DNA of 13,281 bases from CAXBID01 sp049791475. GTDB taxonomy: Bacteria > Bacteroidota > Bacteroidia > Flavobacteriales > Flavobacteriaceae. This document shows positions 1 to 8,514 of the stretch, piece after piece (within the stretch, counting starts at the first letter, position 1; every line of letters begins with the position of its first letter). Under the pieces are notes generated by a model, which worked only from the letters and a program-made list of their open reading frames with translations, ran no database searches and had not been told where the DNA came from. The stretch is taken from positions 1 to 13,281 of the forward strand of contig JBAQZZ010000214.1 of assembly GCA_049791475.1 (NCBI GenBank), read 5' to 3'. The position numbers and the translations under genes are program-made.

Positions 1-3000
1 AATAAAAATCTGATATTAAAACTATTAAAAAGTAGCATCACTAATGTCGATTTACCGGTCTGGGATTTAATGATGAAAAACATCTACGATACCGGTGCGT
101 ATAATTTAAGTCAAGATGATTTTAAACTGAATATCTTTTATAACGAAGCATCGCCATTAAACTATATTTCGCCAGTTGGTACAACGCCTTTTCCAACGCC
201 TGGGCAAAATGAAGATCCATTAAACGAAAGTCCTTTATTAAGAGTTTTTAATCTAGATAAATTAAACTTCAATAACGACCCGCAATTAAAAGGTGATGGT
301 TTTTTCGATTTTGTACCCGGAATAACAGTTATTCCGCAGCAGGGTAAAATTATATTTCCTAGTGCTGAACCTTTCGGAGAATTCTTATTCAATACCCTTT
401 CACTTAATAATGGGGAGGTTTATACGGACGCTAATACCTATAATGAAAATCAAACAAAATATGTTTACAATATACTTTATAGCAGCACCAAAACAGCTGC
501 TTTAGAAGAAGTTGAAAAAAATAAATTTAAAATTCAAGGGCGTTATAAATCATCTGGAAGTAACGGCATTCCTTTAGGTGCTTTTAATGTGCCTCGTGGT
601 TCGGTTAGAGTTACTGCTGGTGGTCGTGTTTTAGTTGAAGGTGTTGATTATACTGTGAACTATAACGCAGGAACAGTTCAAATTTTAGACGAAGCTTTAA
701 AAGCCTCAAATACCCCCATAGAAGTTTCTACTGAAAATAATGCTGTTTTTGGTCAACAAACCAGACGTTTCACGGGAATTAATGTGGAGCATAAGTTTAA
801 TGAAAACTTTGTTTTAGGCGGTACCCTTTTAAACCTTAACGAACGCCCAATAACGCAAAAGGCTAACTTTGGTACAGAACCTATAAACAATACCATTTTT
901 GGATTTAATGGAAATTTTTCATCCAAAGTACCTTTCTTAACACGGTTAGCAAATAAATTACCTAATATTGATACCGATGCTGAATCAAATATATCTCTGA
1001 GAGGAGAATTTGCATATCTAGCACCAGGATCACCAAGCGGAACAAACTTTAATGGCGAAGCCACATCGTATATTGATGATTTTGAAGGCTCACAAAATGG
1101 TATCGATTTACGGTCACAGCAATCTTGGTTTTTATCTAGTAGACCTTTAGGTTTAAATCTAGATAATAACCCCAATGCAGACGAAAATGGCATTCAAAAC
1201 GGTTACGAAAGAGCGCTTTTAAATTGGTATAGTATAGATCCTATTTTTTACAGCAGTCAAAGACCAGACGGAATATCTGATGAAGACTTATCTAGCTTAT
1301 ACACCAGTCGTGTTTTTATAAACGAATTATTTCCTGATAGAGATATAGTACAGGGGCAAAACTCAGTATTATTTACTTTAGATTTAGCGTATTATCCACA
1401 AGAACGTGGTCCTTATAACTATGACCCTGCAGCAGCGGATGGAATAAGTTCAATTGAAGCTAGTGATAGTTGGGCAGGTATTACACGACAGTTAACTTCT
1501 ACAGATTTTGAACAGCAAAATGTAGAGTATATTGATTTTTGGTTACAAGATCCTTTTCAAGATAACCCTTCAAATCCTGGTGGTAAATTAGTATTTAATC
1601 TTGGTAATATTTCTGAGGATATTATAAAAGACGGTAGAAAGTTATACGAAAATGGACTTCCACAAAATGGAGATGTATCACTTTTACCTCCAACCCAATG
1701 GGGAACTGTAGTGCCACAAAATCAATCCTTAATTTATGCTTTTGATACCACTGGTGAGGAACGAACTAATCAAGATGTGGGTTATGATGGTTATTCAGAT
1801 ATTGAAGAAATGCAAGAAATTGTCTCAACTAGCACAGATCCTGTAGAACAGGCTCGTATTGCACAAATTAATGCCGCCATAGCTCCTTTTAGAACTTTAG
1901 AAGATCCAGCAAACGATAACTACCAATTTTTCTTAAATGCGGAAGGCAATATTTTCGATCGCTATAAAAAATATAACGGCGTAGAAGGAAACACCCCTGA
2001 TACGTTTACCGATACACAGCGGGGTACCAATACACAACCCGATGTTGAGGATATTAACCGTGATAATACCATGAACACGATTGATAGTTATTTTGAATAT
2101 GAATTAGATATTACCAGACAAAATTTACCTTTATCTAAAGCTGATTTTGAGAACCTTCCAAATACAAATCGTTTAAAAGAATTTTTAAGAGATTTTAAAG
2201 AAACACCGCGAACGCTTCCAAACGGAGATACAAGAAATGTAAGATGGTATCAATTTAGAATCCCAATTAATGTGCCTCTGGAAAAGTTTGATGACCCAGC
2301 GATTCCTGAATACAATCGATATGGTGGTATTACCGATTTTAGATCTATTCGTTTTACGAGAATCTTTTTAAAAGAATTTGAACAACCTACAGTATTTCGT
2401 TTTGGAACTTTAGATTTGGTAAGAAGTGATTGGAGACGTTATACCCAAGCTTTAGATATAAATGACCCTACGCCAGATGATCCACAAACCGATTTCACCG
2501 TTGGTATTATTGGAACACTTGAAAATGAGGGAAGTTATGATAGACCTCCAGGAATTGAGCCAGAACAGTTATTTAATAACAATACCGTAGTTAATCAAAA
2601 TGAGCAATCGCTAGTTGTAAAAGTTTGTAATTTGGAAACTGAAGACTCTAAAGCAGTGTTTAAAAACATTAGTATTGATATGCGTCAATTCAATCGTATA
2701 AGAATGTTTATGCACGCTGAAGATGGAGAATCTGGAACAGGAAGTTTAGCAAGTGATGAATTAGTAGGTTTTATTAGAATGGGTAACGACCTTAATGAAA
2801 ACTACTATCAAATAGAAATTCCTTTACAAGTCTCAACATCTACAACAAGAGAAGGGTTATGGCCAGAAGCCAATGAAATTAATTTGCCTATAGAATTATT
2901 AGGACAAATTAAAGCTTTAGGAATTGCAGATGGCACTTTAAGCAATATAGAAGCTACATTTTATGATGTTGTAAACAATGAAGCTATTCCTGTTTCAGAT

Positions 3001-5787
3001 CCTTTTTCAGGATATGTTCCGGGTCAACACAGAATAGCCATAAAAGGAAACCCAAATTTTGGTGATGTAAGAACGCTTATGGTTGGTGTGAAAAATGCCA
3101 CGAGTAGAAACGATGTTTGTGGAGAAGTTTGGTTCAACGAATTGCGTTTATCTGACATGGATAACGAAGGGGGTTGGGCAGCAGTAGTAAGTTTAGATAC
3201 CAATATTGCAGATTTTGCAAATGTAAGTGCCACAGCAAGACAAAGTACTTCTGGTTTTGGTTCGCTTGAGCAAGGCCCAAGTCAACGAAGTTTAGAAGAT
3301 GTTAAGCAATACGATGTTGTAACTAATATAAATGTTGGGCAGTTACTACCAAAAAAATGGGGTATTCAGGTGCCGTTTAATTATTCGCAAAGTGAAGAGT
3401 TGATAACGCCAAAATACGATCAGTTTTATGAAGATTTAACTTTACAATCTAGATTAGATGCAGCCGGCAGTAATGCTGAAAGAGAAACTATAAAAGAACA
3501 ATCAGAAGATTATACACGACGACAAAGCATCAACTTTATTGGTGTCAAGAAAAATAGAACAACAGATGCGACACCACGTATGTACGATGTTGAAAATTTA
3601 ACCTTCAATTATTCATATAACAAAGTTGAGCAGAGAAACTTCGAAATTGAAAACTCGGTTAATAAAACCTTGCGCATGGGTGCAAATTATGTATTCAATT
3701 TTAATCCTGTAAAAATTGAACCTTTTAAAAATAACGATTCTTTATTTACGGGTAAATATTGGAAAATATTAAAAGACTTTAACCTTAATTTACTGCCAGC
3801 TAGTTTCGCAGTTAACACCAATTTAAACAGACAATTTAATAAGCAAAAGTTTAGAGAAATTGATCTTGGAGCTGGTAATATAGGTATTGAAGAATTATTT
3901 AGACGTAATTATACATTCAACTTTGAGTATAATATCAATTACAATTTAACCGATGCTTTACAGTTTAATTTTTCTGCATCAAATAATAATATAGTTCGTA
4001 ATTATTTTAAAGATAACATCATTAATGGTGAGCAAGATGCCACATTAGATGTTTGGGATGGTCTCTTTGATTTTGGTGATCCCAATAGGCAATCACAGCG
4101 CTTAGGCATTACTTACCAAATACCCATTAATAAAATTCCAGCCTTTAGTTTTATAAATGCGACCTATGAATATGGTGGCGATTTTCAATGGCAAAAAGGA
4201 TCGGATTTATTTGGTAATTTAGATTATGAAGGACAAACGTATGATTTAGGAAACACCATTCAAAATTCTAATACGCATAATATAAATGCGTCATTAGATA
4301 TGAATAAGTTTTACAAATATATTGGTTTGGTTAAAAAGCCCATAAGACGTGTTAGAGCCAGAGCAGCTGGTGGCGTTACTGGCGATAAACCAAAGAATTC
4401 GAAACCACCAAAAGCAAAAAACCAATCGGTTACAAAACTTTTAAATGCTGGAGTAGATATTTTAACAAGTATAAAAAGAGTTCAGGTTAACTATTCAGAA
4501 AACAACGGAACATTTTTACCTGGTTATACACAAACACCTGGTTTTATTGGTACTTTAAAACCTACATTAGGTTTTACGTTTGGTAGCCAAAGTGATGTTA
4601 GAAATTTGGCAGCAAGACGTGGTTGGTTAACTTATTTTCCAGAATTCAATCAGCAATACACCACAACAAGCACGAAACAACTCGATTTTTCTGCAAACCT
4701 AGAACCTGTAAAAGATTTAAAAATAGATATTGTTGGTAACAGAGCGTATTATGAAAATTTTACTGAAAATTTCAGTGTAAGTGAAGCCTCCGGAATCTAT
4801 ACAGCTTTAACACCTAATACCTTTGGTAATTTTAATATTTCAACCATTTTAATAAAAACGGCTTTTAGTACAAGTGATGAAACAACCTCGGAAGCTTTTA
4901 GCGATTTCAGATCAAATAGATTAGTAATTGCAAACAGATTAGCTGAAGCGTTTTATGGAAGCACAACTTTTACAAGAGATGCAGACGGTTACCCTGTAGG
5001 CTTTGGAAAAAACAACCAAAAAGTATTATTACCAGCATTTTTAGCAGCTTATTCGGGGCAAGATGCCAGTAATATTAAAACGAGTGCTTTTAGAGATGTT
5101 CCAATTCCTAACTGGGATTTAAAGTACACCGGTTTTATGAAATTTGCTTGGTTTAAAAAGCGTTTTAAGCGTTTTTCACTAACGCATGGGTATCGTTCAA
5201 CATATACTATTAATCAATTTCAAACAAATTTAGATTACGATAGAACAGATCCTGAAGCGTTAGATCAAGGAGGTAATTTTAAAAACGAACGTTTATTCAG
5301 TAATATTAACTTAACAGAAACCTTTAGTCCGCTTGTAAGAATAGATATGGAAATGAAAAATTCCATCAAGATTTTAGCCGAAATTAGAAAGGATAGAATG
5401 CTTTCTTTGAGTTTTGATAATAACTTAATGACCGAAATATTAGGAAACGAATACGTTATTGGTTTGGGTTATAGAATTAAAGATTTACGTATTCGCTCTA
5501 ATTTAGCGGGTCCAAGTAAACGGATTGTAAGCGATTTAAACATGAAAGCAGATATTTCTGTAAGAGATAATAAAACCATTATTAGGTATTTAGATTTGGA
5601 GAACAATCAAGTTACTTCTGGTCAAACCATTTGGGGGTTAAAATATTCAGCAGATTACGCGTTTAGTAAAAATTTAACAGGTATCTTTTATTTCGATTAT
5701 TCATTCTCAGAGTATGCCATTTCAACCGCATTTCCATTAACAACTATTAGATCTGGATTAACTTTAAGATATAATTTCGGGAATTAA
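1..5787 (+). CDS. sprA: SprA, type IX secretion system outer-membrane translocon (5' end outside window)
   Basis: SprA is the very large single-chain outer-membrane beta barrel through which type IX secretion cargo, including gliding adhesins, leaves the cell. The frame is open from base 1, so the gene begins upstream; the ATG pair at 70-75 is internal, because the conserved SprA stretch PVWDLMMKNIY begins at base 55. 1928 codons are present. I recall about 2400 residues for the F. johnsoniae protein, so roughly 470 N-terminal residues including the signal peptide are missing. Visible SprA hallmarks are RWYQFRIPINVPLEKFDDP (about 2245-2301), the block ending in SDWRRYT, and CGEVWFNELRLSDM (about 3118-3159). 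The second half alternates polar and aromatic residues as transmembrane strands do, and the protein ends in RYNFGN, an aromatic-containing barrel-type end. A lysine/arginine-rich low-complexity loop lies at about 4333-4440. No terminator is visible before gcvH. The identification is secure. Confidence 0.96.
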   Translation, partial: NKNLILKLLKSSITNVDLPVWDLMMKNIYDTGAYNLSQDDFKLNIFYNEASPLNYISPVGTTPFPTPGQNEDPLNESPLLRVFNLDKLNFNNDPQLKGDGFFDFVPGITVIPQQGKIIFPSAEPFGEFLFNTLSLNNGEVYTDANTYNENQTKYVYNILYSSTKTAALEEVEKNKFKIQGRYKSSGSNGIPLGAFNVPRGSVRVTAGGRVLVEGVDYTVNYNAGTVQILDEALKASNTPIEVSTENNAVFGQQTRRFTGINVEHKFNENFVLGGTLLNLNERPITQKANFGTEPINNTIFGFNGNFSSKVPFLTRLANKLPNIDTDAESNISLRGEFAYLAPGSPSGTNFNGEATSYIDDFEGSQNGIDLRSQQSWFLSSRPLGLNLDNNPNADENGIQNGYERALLNWYSIDPIFYSSQRPDGISDEDLSSLYTSRVFINELFPDRDIVQGQNSVLFTLDLAYYPQERGPYNYDPAAADGISSIEASDSWAGITRQLTSTDFEQQNVEYIDFWLQDPFQDNPSNPGGKLVFNLGNISEDIIKDGRKLYENGLPQNGDVSLLPPTQWGTVVPQNQSLIYAFDTTGEERTNQDVGYDGYSDIEEMQEIVSTSTDPVEQARIAQINAAIAPFRTLEDPANDNYQFFLNAEGNIFDRYKKYNGVEGNTPDTFTDTQRGTNTQPDVEDINRDNTMNTIDSYFEYELDITRQNLPLSKADFENLPNTNRLKEFLRDFKETPRTLPNGDTRNVRWYQFRIPINVPLEKFDDPAIPEYNRYGGITDFRSIRFTRIFLKEFEQPTVFRFGTLDLVRSDWRRYTQALDINDPTPDDPQTDFTVGIIGTLENEGSYDRPPGIEPEQLFNNNTVVNQNEQSLVVKVCNLETEDSKAVFKNISIDMRQFNRIRMFMHAEDGESGTGSLASDELVGFIRMGNDLNENYYQIEIPLQVSTSTTREGLWPEANEINLPIELLGQIKALGIADGTLSNIEATFYDVVNNEAIPVSDPFSGYVPGQHRIAIKGNPNFGDVRTLMVGVKNATSRNDVCGEVWFNELRLSDMDNEGGWAAVVSLDTNIADFANVSATARQSTSGFGSLEQGPSQRSLEDVKQYDVVTNINVGQLLPKKWGIQVPFNYSQSEELITPKYDQFYEDLTLQSRLDAAGSNAERETIKEQSEDYTRRQSINFIGVKKNRTTDATPRMYDVENLTFNYSYNKVEQRNFEIENSVNKTLRMGANYVFNFNPVKIEPFKNNDSLFTGKYWKILKDFNLNLLPASFAVNTNLNRQFNKQKFREIDLGAGNIGIEELFRRNYTFNFEYNINYNLTDALQFNFSASNNNIVRNYFKDNIINGEQDATLDVWDGLFDFGDPNRQSQRLGITYQIPINKIPAFSFINATYEYGGDFQWQKGSDLFGNLDYEGQTYDLGNTIQNSNTHNINASLDMNKFYKYIGLVKKPIRRVRARAAGGVTGDKPKNSKPPKAKNQSVTKLLNAGVDILTSIKRVQVNYSENNGTFLPGYTQTPGFIGTLKPTLGFTFGSQSDVRNLAARRGWLTYFPEFNQQYTTTSTKQLDFSANLEPVKDLKIDIVGNRAYYENFTENFSVSEASGIYTALTPNTFGNFNISTILIKTAFSTSDETTSEAFSDFRSNRLVIANRLAEAFYGSTTFTRDADGYPVGFGKNNQKVLLPAFLAAYSGQDASNIKTSAFRDVPIPNWDLKYTGFMKFAWFKKRFKRFSLTHGYRSTYTINQFQTNLDYDRTDPEALDQGGNFKNERLFSNINLTETFSPLVRIDMEMKNSIKILAEIRKDRMLSLSFDNNLMTEILGNEYVIGLGYRIKDLRIRSNLAGPSKRIVSDLNMKADISVRDNKTIIRYLDLENNQVTSGQTIWGLKYSADYAFSKNLTGIFYFDYSFSEYAISTAFPLTTIRSGLTLRYNFGN

Positions 5788-5797
5788 TGAATAACTA

Positions 5798-5828
5798 TTT
5801 GAATTCTAAATTTGAATAAATACATTTG
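5798..5828 (+). promoter_or_regulatory. Bacteroidota-type promoter upstream of gcvH
   Basis: TTTG at 5798-5801 and TACATTTG at 5821-5828 are separated by 19 bases. This fits the flavobacterial sigma-A consensus of a -33 TTG/TTTG and a -7 TAnnTTTG with 17-23 bases between. It would start transcription about 15-20 bases before the gcvH ATG. A second -7-like box, TAAATTTG at 5807-5814, has no -33 partner at the right distance. This is a pattern match only. Confidence 0.5.
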
Positions 5829-5851
5829 TCAAAAACTAACTTATAATAAAC

Positions 5852-6232
5852 ATGAATATACCATCAGAATTAAAATATACTAAAGATCACGAGTGGATAA
5901 AAATTGACGGCGATATAGCAACTATTGGTATCACAGATTTTGCTCAAAGTGAATTGGGAGACATCGTTTACGTTGAGGTTGAAACACTTGATGAAACTTT
6001 AGAAGCAGAAGAAATTTTTGGAACCGTTGAGGCTGTTAAAACCGTATCTGATTTATTTTTACCATTATCGGGCGAAATAACAGCGTTTAATGAATCTCTT
6101 GAAGATGAGCCAGAAAAAGTTAATAGTGATCCTTACGGAGATGGTTGGATGATAAAAGTTAAATGCTCAGATTTATCTCAAGTAGATAATTTAATGTCTG
6201 CTGAAGATTATAAAACCTTAATTGGTGCTTAA
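5852..6232 (+). CDS. gcvH: Glycine cleavage system H protein
   Basis: GcvH is the soluble lipoyl carrier of the glycine cleavage complex: its lipoamide arm takes the aminomethyl group from the P protein and passes it to the T and L proteins. The 126-residue product has the usual family length. It starts with the typical LKYTKDHEWIKIDG block, continues with the GITDFAQSELGDIVYVE strand region, and carries the lipoylation motif GTVEAVKTVSDL with the target lysine at residue 63. The C-terminal part NSDPYGDGWMIKVK is also typical. The ATG lies 64 bases after sprA, with its own likely promoter. No other glycine-cleavage gene is nearby, which is common in Bacteroidota; its link with sprA is conserved gene order rather than shared function, as far as I can tell. 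Confidence 0.97.
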   Translation: MNIPSELKYTKDHEWIKIDGDIATIGITDFAQSELGDIVYVEVETLDETLEAEEIFGTVEAVKTVSDLFLPLSGEITAFNESLEDEPEKVNSDPYGDGWMIKVKCSDLSQVDNLMSAEDYKTLIGA

Positions 6233-6602
6233 AAAATCAGCGTTACTATTAGTTATAATATACACAATACTATTAACTTTTGTTAGCCTAATTAAACCTG
6301 AAAATATCCCAAATATTGAAGTTAGTTATTCTGATAAAATATTTCATTTTTTAGCGTATTGCCTATTAACCTTTTTTTGGTTTTGTGCTTTTTTTTATCA
6401 TTTTAATTTTAAAAAAAGTAAGTCAATTATTTTTGCGGCCATAGTTTCTATAGTGTTTGGTATAATTATTGAAGTATTACAAGATAAATTAACAACTTAT
6501 AGAACATTAGATATTTTAGATGTTGTGGCCAATACATCAGGAGTAATTCTCGCAGTTTTAGTTTTAGTTATAAATAAGAATATTGACGTTAAAAAATTAT
6601 AA
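6225..6602 (+). CDS. VanZ-like small integral membrane protein
   Basis: This is a protein of about 125 residues with four predicted membrane helices (about residues 5-23, 38-59, 67-85 and 97-116). The SDKIFHFLAY motif before helix 2, the glutamate-containing end of helix 3 (IIIEVLQ), and RTLDILDVVANTSG before helix 4 are the pattern of the VanZ-like family. That family is named after the teicoplanin-resistance protein VanZ, but most members have no known function, so resistance should not be inferred. No ATG is available near the N-terminus: the start is GTG at 6225 (giving an MLKK N-terminus) or TTG at 6222. Either start overlaps the gcvH stop, by 8 or 11 bases, which indicates translational coupling and one transcript with gcvH. 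The next gene starts 65 bases downstream. Confidence 0.85.
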   Translation: MLKKSALLLVIIYTILLTFVSLIKPENIPNIEVSYSDKIFHFLAYCLLTFFWFCAFFYHFNFKKSKSIIFAAIVSIVFGIIIEVLQDKLTTYRTLDILDVVANTSGVILAVLVLVINKNIDVKKL

Positions 6603-6606
6603 AGGC

Positions 6607-6638
6607 TTGCTTTTTTGATAAATAAATAGTTACTTTAG
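6607..6638 (+). promoter_or_regulatory. Possible promoter upstream of the first tonB
   Basis: TTG at 6607-6609 is followed after 21 bases by TACTTTAG (6631-6638), which matches seven of eight positions of the Bacteroidota -7 box TAnnTTTG. It lies about 30 bases before the tonB ATG. The match is imperfect, and read-through from the gcvH transcript is an alternative. Confidence 0.3.
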
Positions 6639-6667
6639 CAATCCTGAGTAAAACAATTATAAAAATT

Positions 6668-7387
6668 ATGGAACCTAAAAAAAATCCTAAAGCAAATGTT
6701 GGACGTAATAGTTCACTTTATTTCGCAATTGGTTTAGCTTTAATGTTATTTTTAACAAATTTTGCTATCAATTACAAAACATACGATAAGTCTAATATTG
6801 ATATTGGACAGTTGAACTTAGATGATTTAGACGACGAAGAAATTCCTTTAATCGAACAAATAGTTACACCACCACCGCCACCGCCACCGCCAGCGGCTCC
6901 AGAGGTTATAGAAATTGTTGAAGATGAAGTTGAAATAGAGGAAACTGTAATTGAATCTACAGAAGCAGATCAAGAAACTGAAATTGTTGAGGTTCAAGAA
7001 GTACAAGTAGAAGAAGTAGATGAAGATATAGAAGTACCTTTTGCAGTTATTGAAAATGTGCCAGTTTTCCCAGGATGTGAAGGTGGTAACAATCAAGCAA
7101 AGAAAGATTGTATGTCTAAAAAAATATCTGATTTTGTAAATAAAAAGTTTAATACAGAATTAGCTTCAGATTTAGGTTTATCAGGAAGACAACGTATAAA
7201 CGTTATATTTAAAATTGATAAAACAGGAAATATAACAGGCATTCGTGCTAGAGCACCACACCCAGGGTTAGAAAAGGAAGCTGCTCGTGTTATTGGTTTG
7301 CTACCTAAAATGAAACCAGGAAAACAACGTGGTAAAGCGGTAACTGTTCCTTATTCATTACCAATTATTTTTCAAGTACAAGATTAA
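6668..7387 (+). CDS. Energy transducer TonB (first copy, proline-rich linker)
   Basis: TonB couples the inner-membrane proton-motive force, through ExbB/ExbD, to TonB-dependent transporters in the outer membrane. This 239-residue protein shows the full architecture: a short cytoplasmic N-terminus, one membrane anchor at about residues 17-35, a periplasmic linker with eight consecutive prolines (68-75) followed by a very acidic Glu/Val/Ile-rich stretch (79-123), and a TonB C-terminal domain at about 125-239. That domain holds NVPVFPGC with a second cysteine 11 residues later (C137 and C148), FKIDKTGNITGIRARAPHPGLEKEA, and a KPGKQRGKAVTVPYSLPI end typical of Bacteroidota TonB_C domains. A strong hairpin terminator follows. 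No exbB/exbD is in the window, so partners must be encoded elsewhere. The product is well supported; which transporters it serves is unknown. Confidence 0.93.
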   Translation: MEPKKNPKANVGRNSSLYFAIGLALMLFLTNFAINYKTYDKSNIDIGQLNLDDLDDEEIPLIEQIVTPPPPPPPPAAPEVIEIVEDEVEIEETVIESTEADQETEIVEVQEVQVEEVDEDIEVPFAVIENVPVFPGCEGGNNQAKKDCMSKKISDFVNKKFNTELASDLGLSGRQRINVIFKIDKTGNITGIRARAPHPGLEKEAARVIGLLPKMKPGKQRGKAVTVPYSLPIIFQVQD

Positions 7388-7414
7388 AGAACTCTTTTTA
7401 TAAAATATGGCATT

Positions 7415-7445
7415 AAACCTCGGAGTAATCTTCGAGGTTTTTTTT
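7415..7445 (+). terminator. Rho-independent terminator after first tonB
   Basis: AAACCTCGGA (7415-7424) pairs with TTCGAGGTTT (7431-7440) around a six-base loop, with one G-T wobble, and runs into a T tract to 7445. It lies 27 bases after the stop codon. Confidence 0.85.
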
Positions 7446-7506
7446 AATTTTATATAGCGTCTTTGTGAATTTTGAAACTTTTATAAACCATTTTCGTATA
7501 TTAATA

Positions 7507-7543
7507 AAACCCCGTTACATAAATGTAATGGGGTTTCTTTTTT
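7507..7543 (+). terminator. Second hairpin terminator in the gap between the two tonB genes
   Basis: AAACCCCGTTACA (7507-7519) pairs with TGTAATGGGGTTT (7524-7536), with one G-T wobble, around a four-base loop. A T-rich tail (7538-7543) follows. The strand assignment follows this tail. The reverse strand also carries a T stretch after the stem, so action in both directions is possible. No gene is seen between this hairpin and the one at 7415-7445. Confidence 0.75.
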
Positions 7544-7595
7544 GGTATGCTTATTGTGACTTTATCATAATATTAACATATAAACTTTAATAATT

Positions 7596-8393
7596 ATGAG
7601 TAATCCAAAGAAAACTTACGAACTCATTCGGCAAAATGAGCAAATCGTGAAAAAATCACAAAAGCATGATGCAAATTTACAAAAAAACTCGACCCTTTAC
7701 TTTCAGATTGGTTTGATTGTTTGTTTATTATTTACTTTCAGCTTGTTTGAAATGACATTTGAAACTACAATTCCTAACGATTATGTTTTAGTTCAAACAC
7801 CTCCAGATTTTATTGAAGCACCAGTTGAAAAATTTAAAATTTATGAAGAGCCAAAGGCAGAGCTAAAGCCTGAGGTTATTAAAACGATTTTATTAACTGA
7901 TAAAATAACAGAAGTTGATGATGATTTTAAAATGAAACAAGCAGTTGAGTTGATTACAGGAGAACAAAATACAACATCAGAACCTTCTCTAGATCCTTCA
8001 TCAATAGTTGTTGACAAAATAATAGAAGATACTGATGTAGACTTTATAAATGTTGAAGTAGTTCCAATCTACCCAGGTTGCGAAAACAAAAAAACAAATG
8101 ATGATAAACGAAAATGCATGTCTGAAAAAATAACAAAATTAGTGCAACGGCAGTTTGATACAGATTTAGCTAGTGAACTAGGGCTTTCAGGTAAACAAGT
8201 AATCCAGACACAATTCAAAATTGATAAAACAGGACATGTTACTGATATAAAAACAAGAGCGACACATCCTCGATTAGAAAAAGAAGCACAACGTGTTATT
8301 GATAAAATACCAGAAATGACACCTGGCAAACAACGCGATAAAAATGTGGGTGTAATTTATTCGTTACCCATTGCATTTCAAGTGCAGAATTAA
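7596..8393 (+). CDS. TonB-family energy transducer paralogue (second copy, no proline tract)
   Basis: This is a 265-residue paralogue of the preceding TonB. It has a longer charged cytoplasmic N-terminus (about 34 residues), one membrane anchor at about 35-52, a linker at 60-150 that lacks the polyproline run and is only mildly Pro/Glu/Lys-rich, and a TonB C-terminal domain at about 151-265. By eye more than half of the C-terminal domain residues match the first copy, including LASELGLSGKQ, FKIDKTGHVTDIKTRATHP and YSLPIAFQVQN, and it keeps the cysteine pair (C162 and C174). The N-terminal halves are far more diverged, apart from the NSTLYFQIGL anchor start that resembles NSSLYFAIGL of the first copy. 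This suggests tandem duplication followed by linker divergence. It has its own downstream terminator. A specialised TonB for a subset of receptors is an inference. Confidence 0.88.
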   Translation: MSNPKKTYELIRQNEQIVKKSQKHDANLQKNSTLYFQIGLIVCLLFTFSLFEMTFETTIPNDYVLVQTPPDFIEAPVEKFKIYEEPKAELKPEVIKTILLTDKITEVDDDFKMKQAVELITGEQNTTSEPSLDPSSIVVDKIIEDTDVDFINVEVVPIYPGCENKKTNDDKRKCMSEKITKLVQRQFDTDLASELGLSGKQVIQTQFKIDKTGHVTDIKTRATHPRLEKEAQRVIDKIPEMTPGKQRDKNVGVIYSLPIAFQVQN

Positions 8394-8418
8394 AAAAACA
8401 TACAATTTGAATTAGTCT

Positions 8419-8451
8419 AAAACCGTTATCAGATTATTGATAGCGGTTTTT
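8419..8451 (+). terminator. Rho-independent terminator after second tonB
   Basis: AAAACCGTTATCA (8419-8431) pairs with TGATAGCGGTTTT (8438-8450) around the loop GATTAT, with one G-T wobble, and is followed by TAT-rich sequence. It starts 26 bases after the tonB stop and separates it from the remB-like gene. Confidence 0.85.
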
Positions 8452-8514
8452 ATATTACCAATCTTATTAAAATATAGTATCTTTCGCTTTTAACTCAAAT
8501 TATATTAGAAAATC

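Noticed and set aside
162..3233. Open frames on the minus strand opposite sprA (162-392, 753-1193, 3024-3233).
   Set aside because: They lie wholly within the conserved SprA coding frame, have no recognisable domains and read as reverse-frame shadows.
6848..7096. Minus-strand frame rich in Trp/Arg/Phe/Tyr opposite the first tonB.
   Set aside because: Its composition is the reverse complement of the proline codons and the acidic linker; it is an artefact of low complexity.
8069..8329. Minus-strand frame opposite the second tonB.
   Set aside because: Fully inside the conserved TonB C-terminal domain, with no motif of its own.
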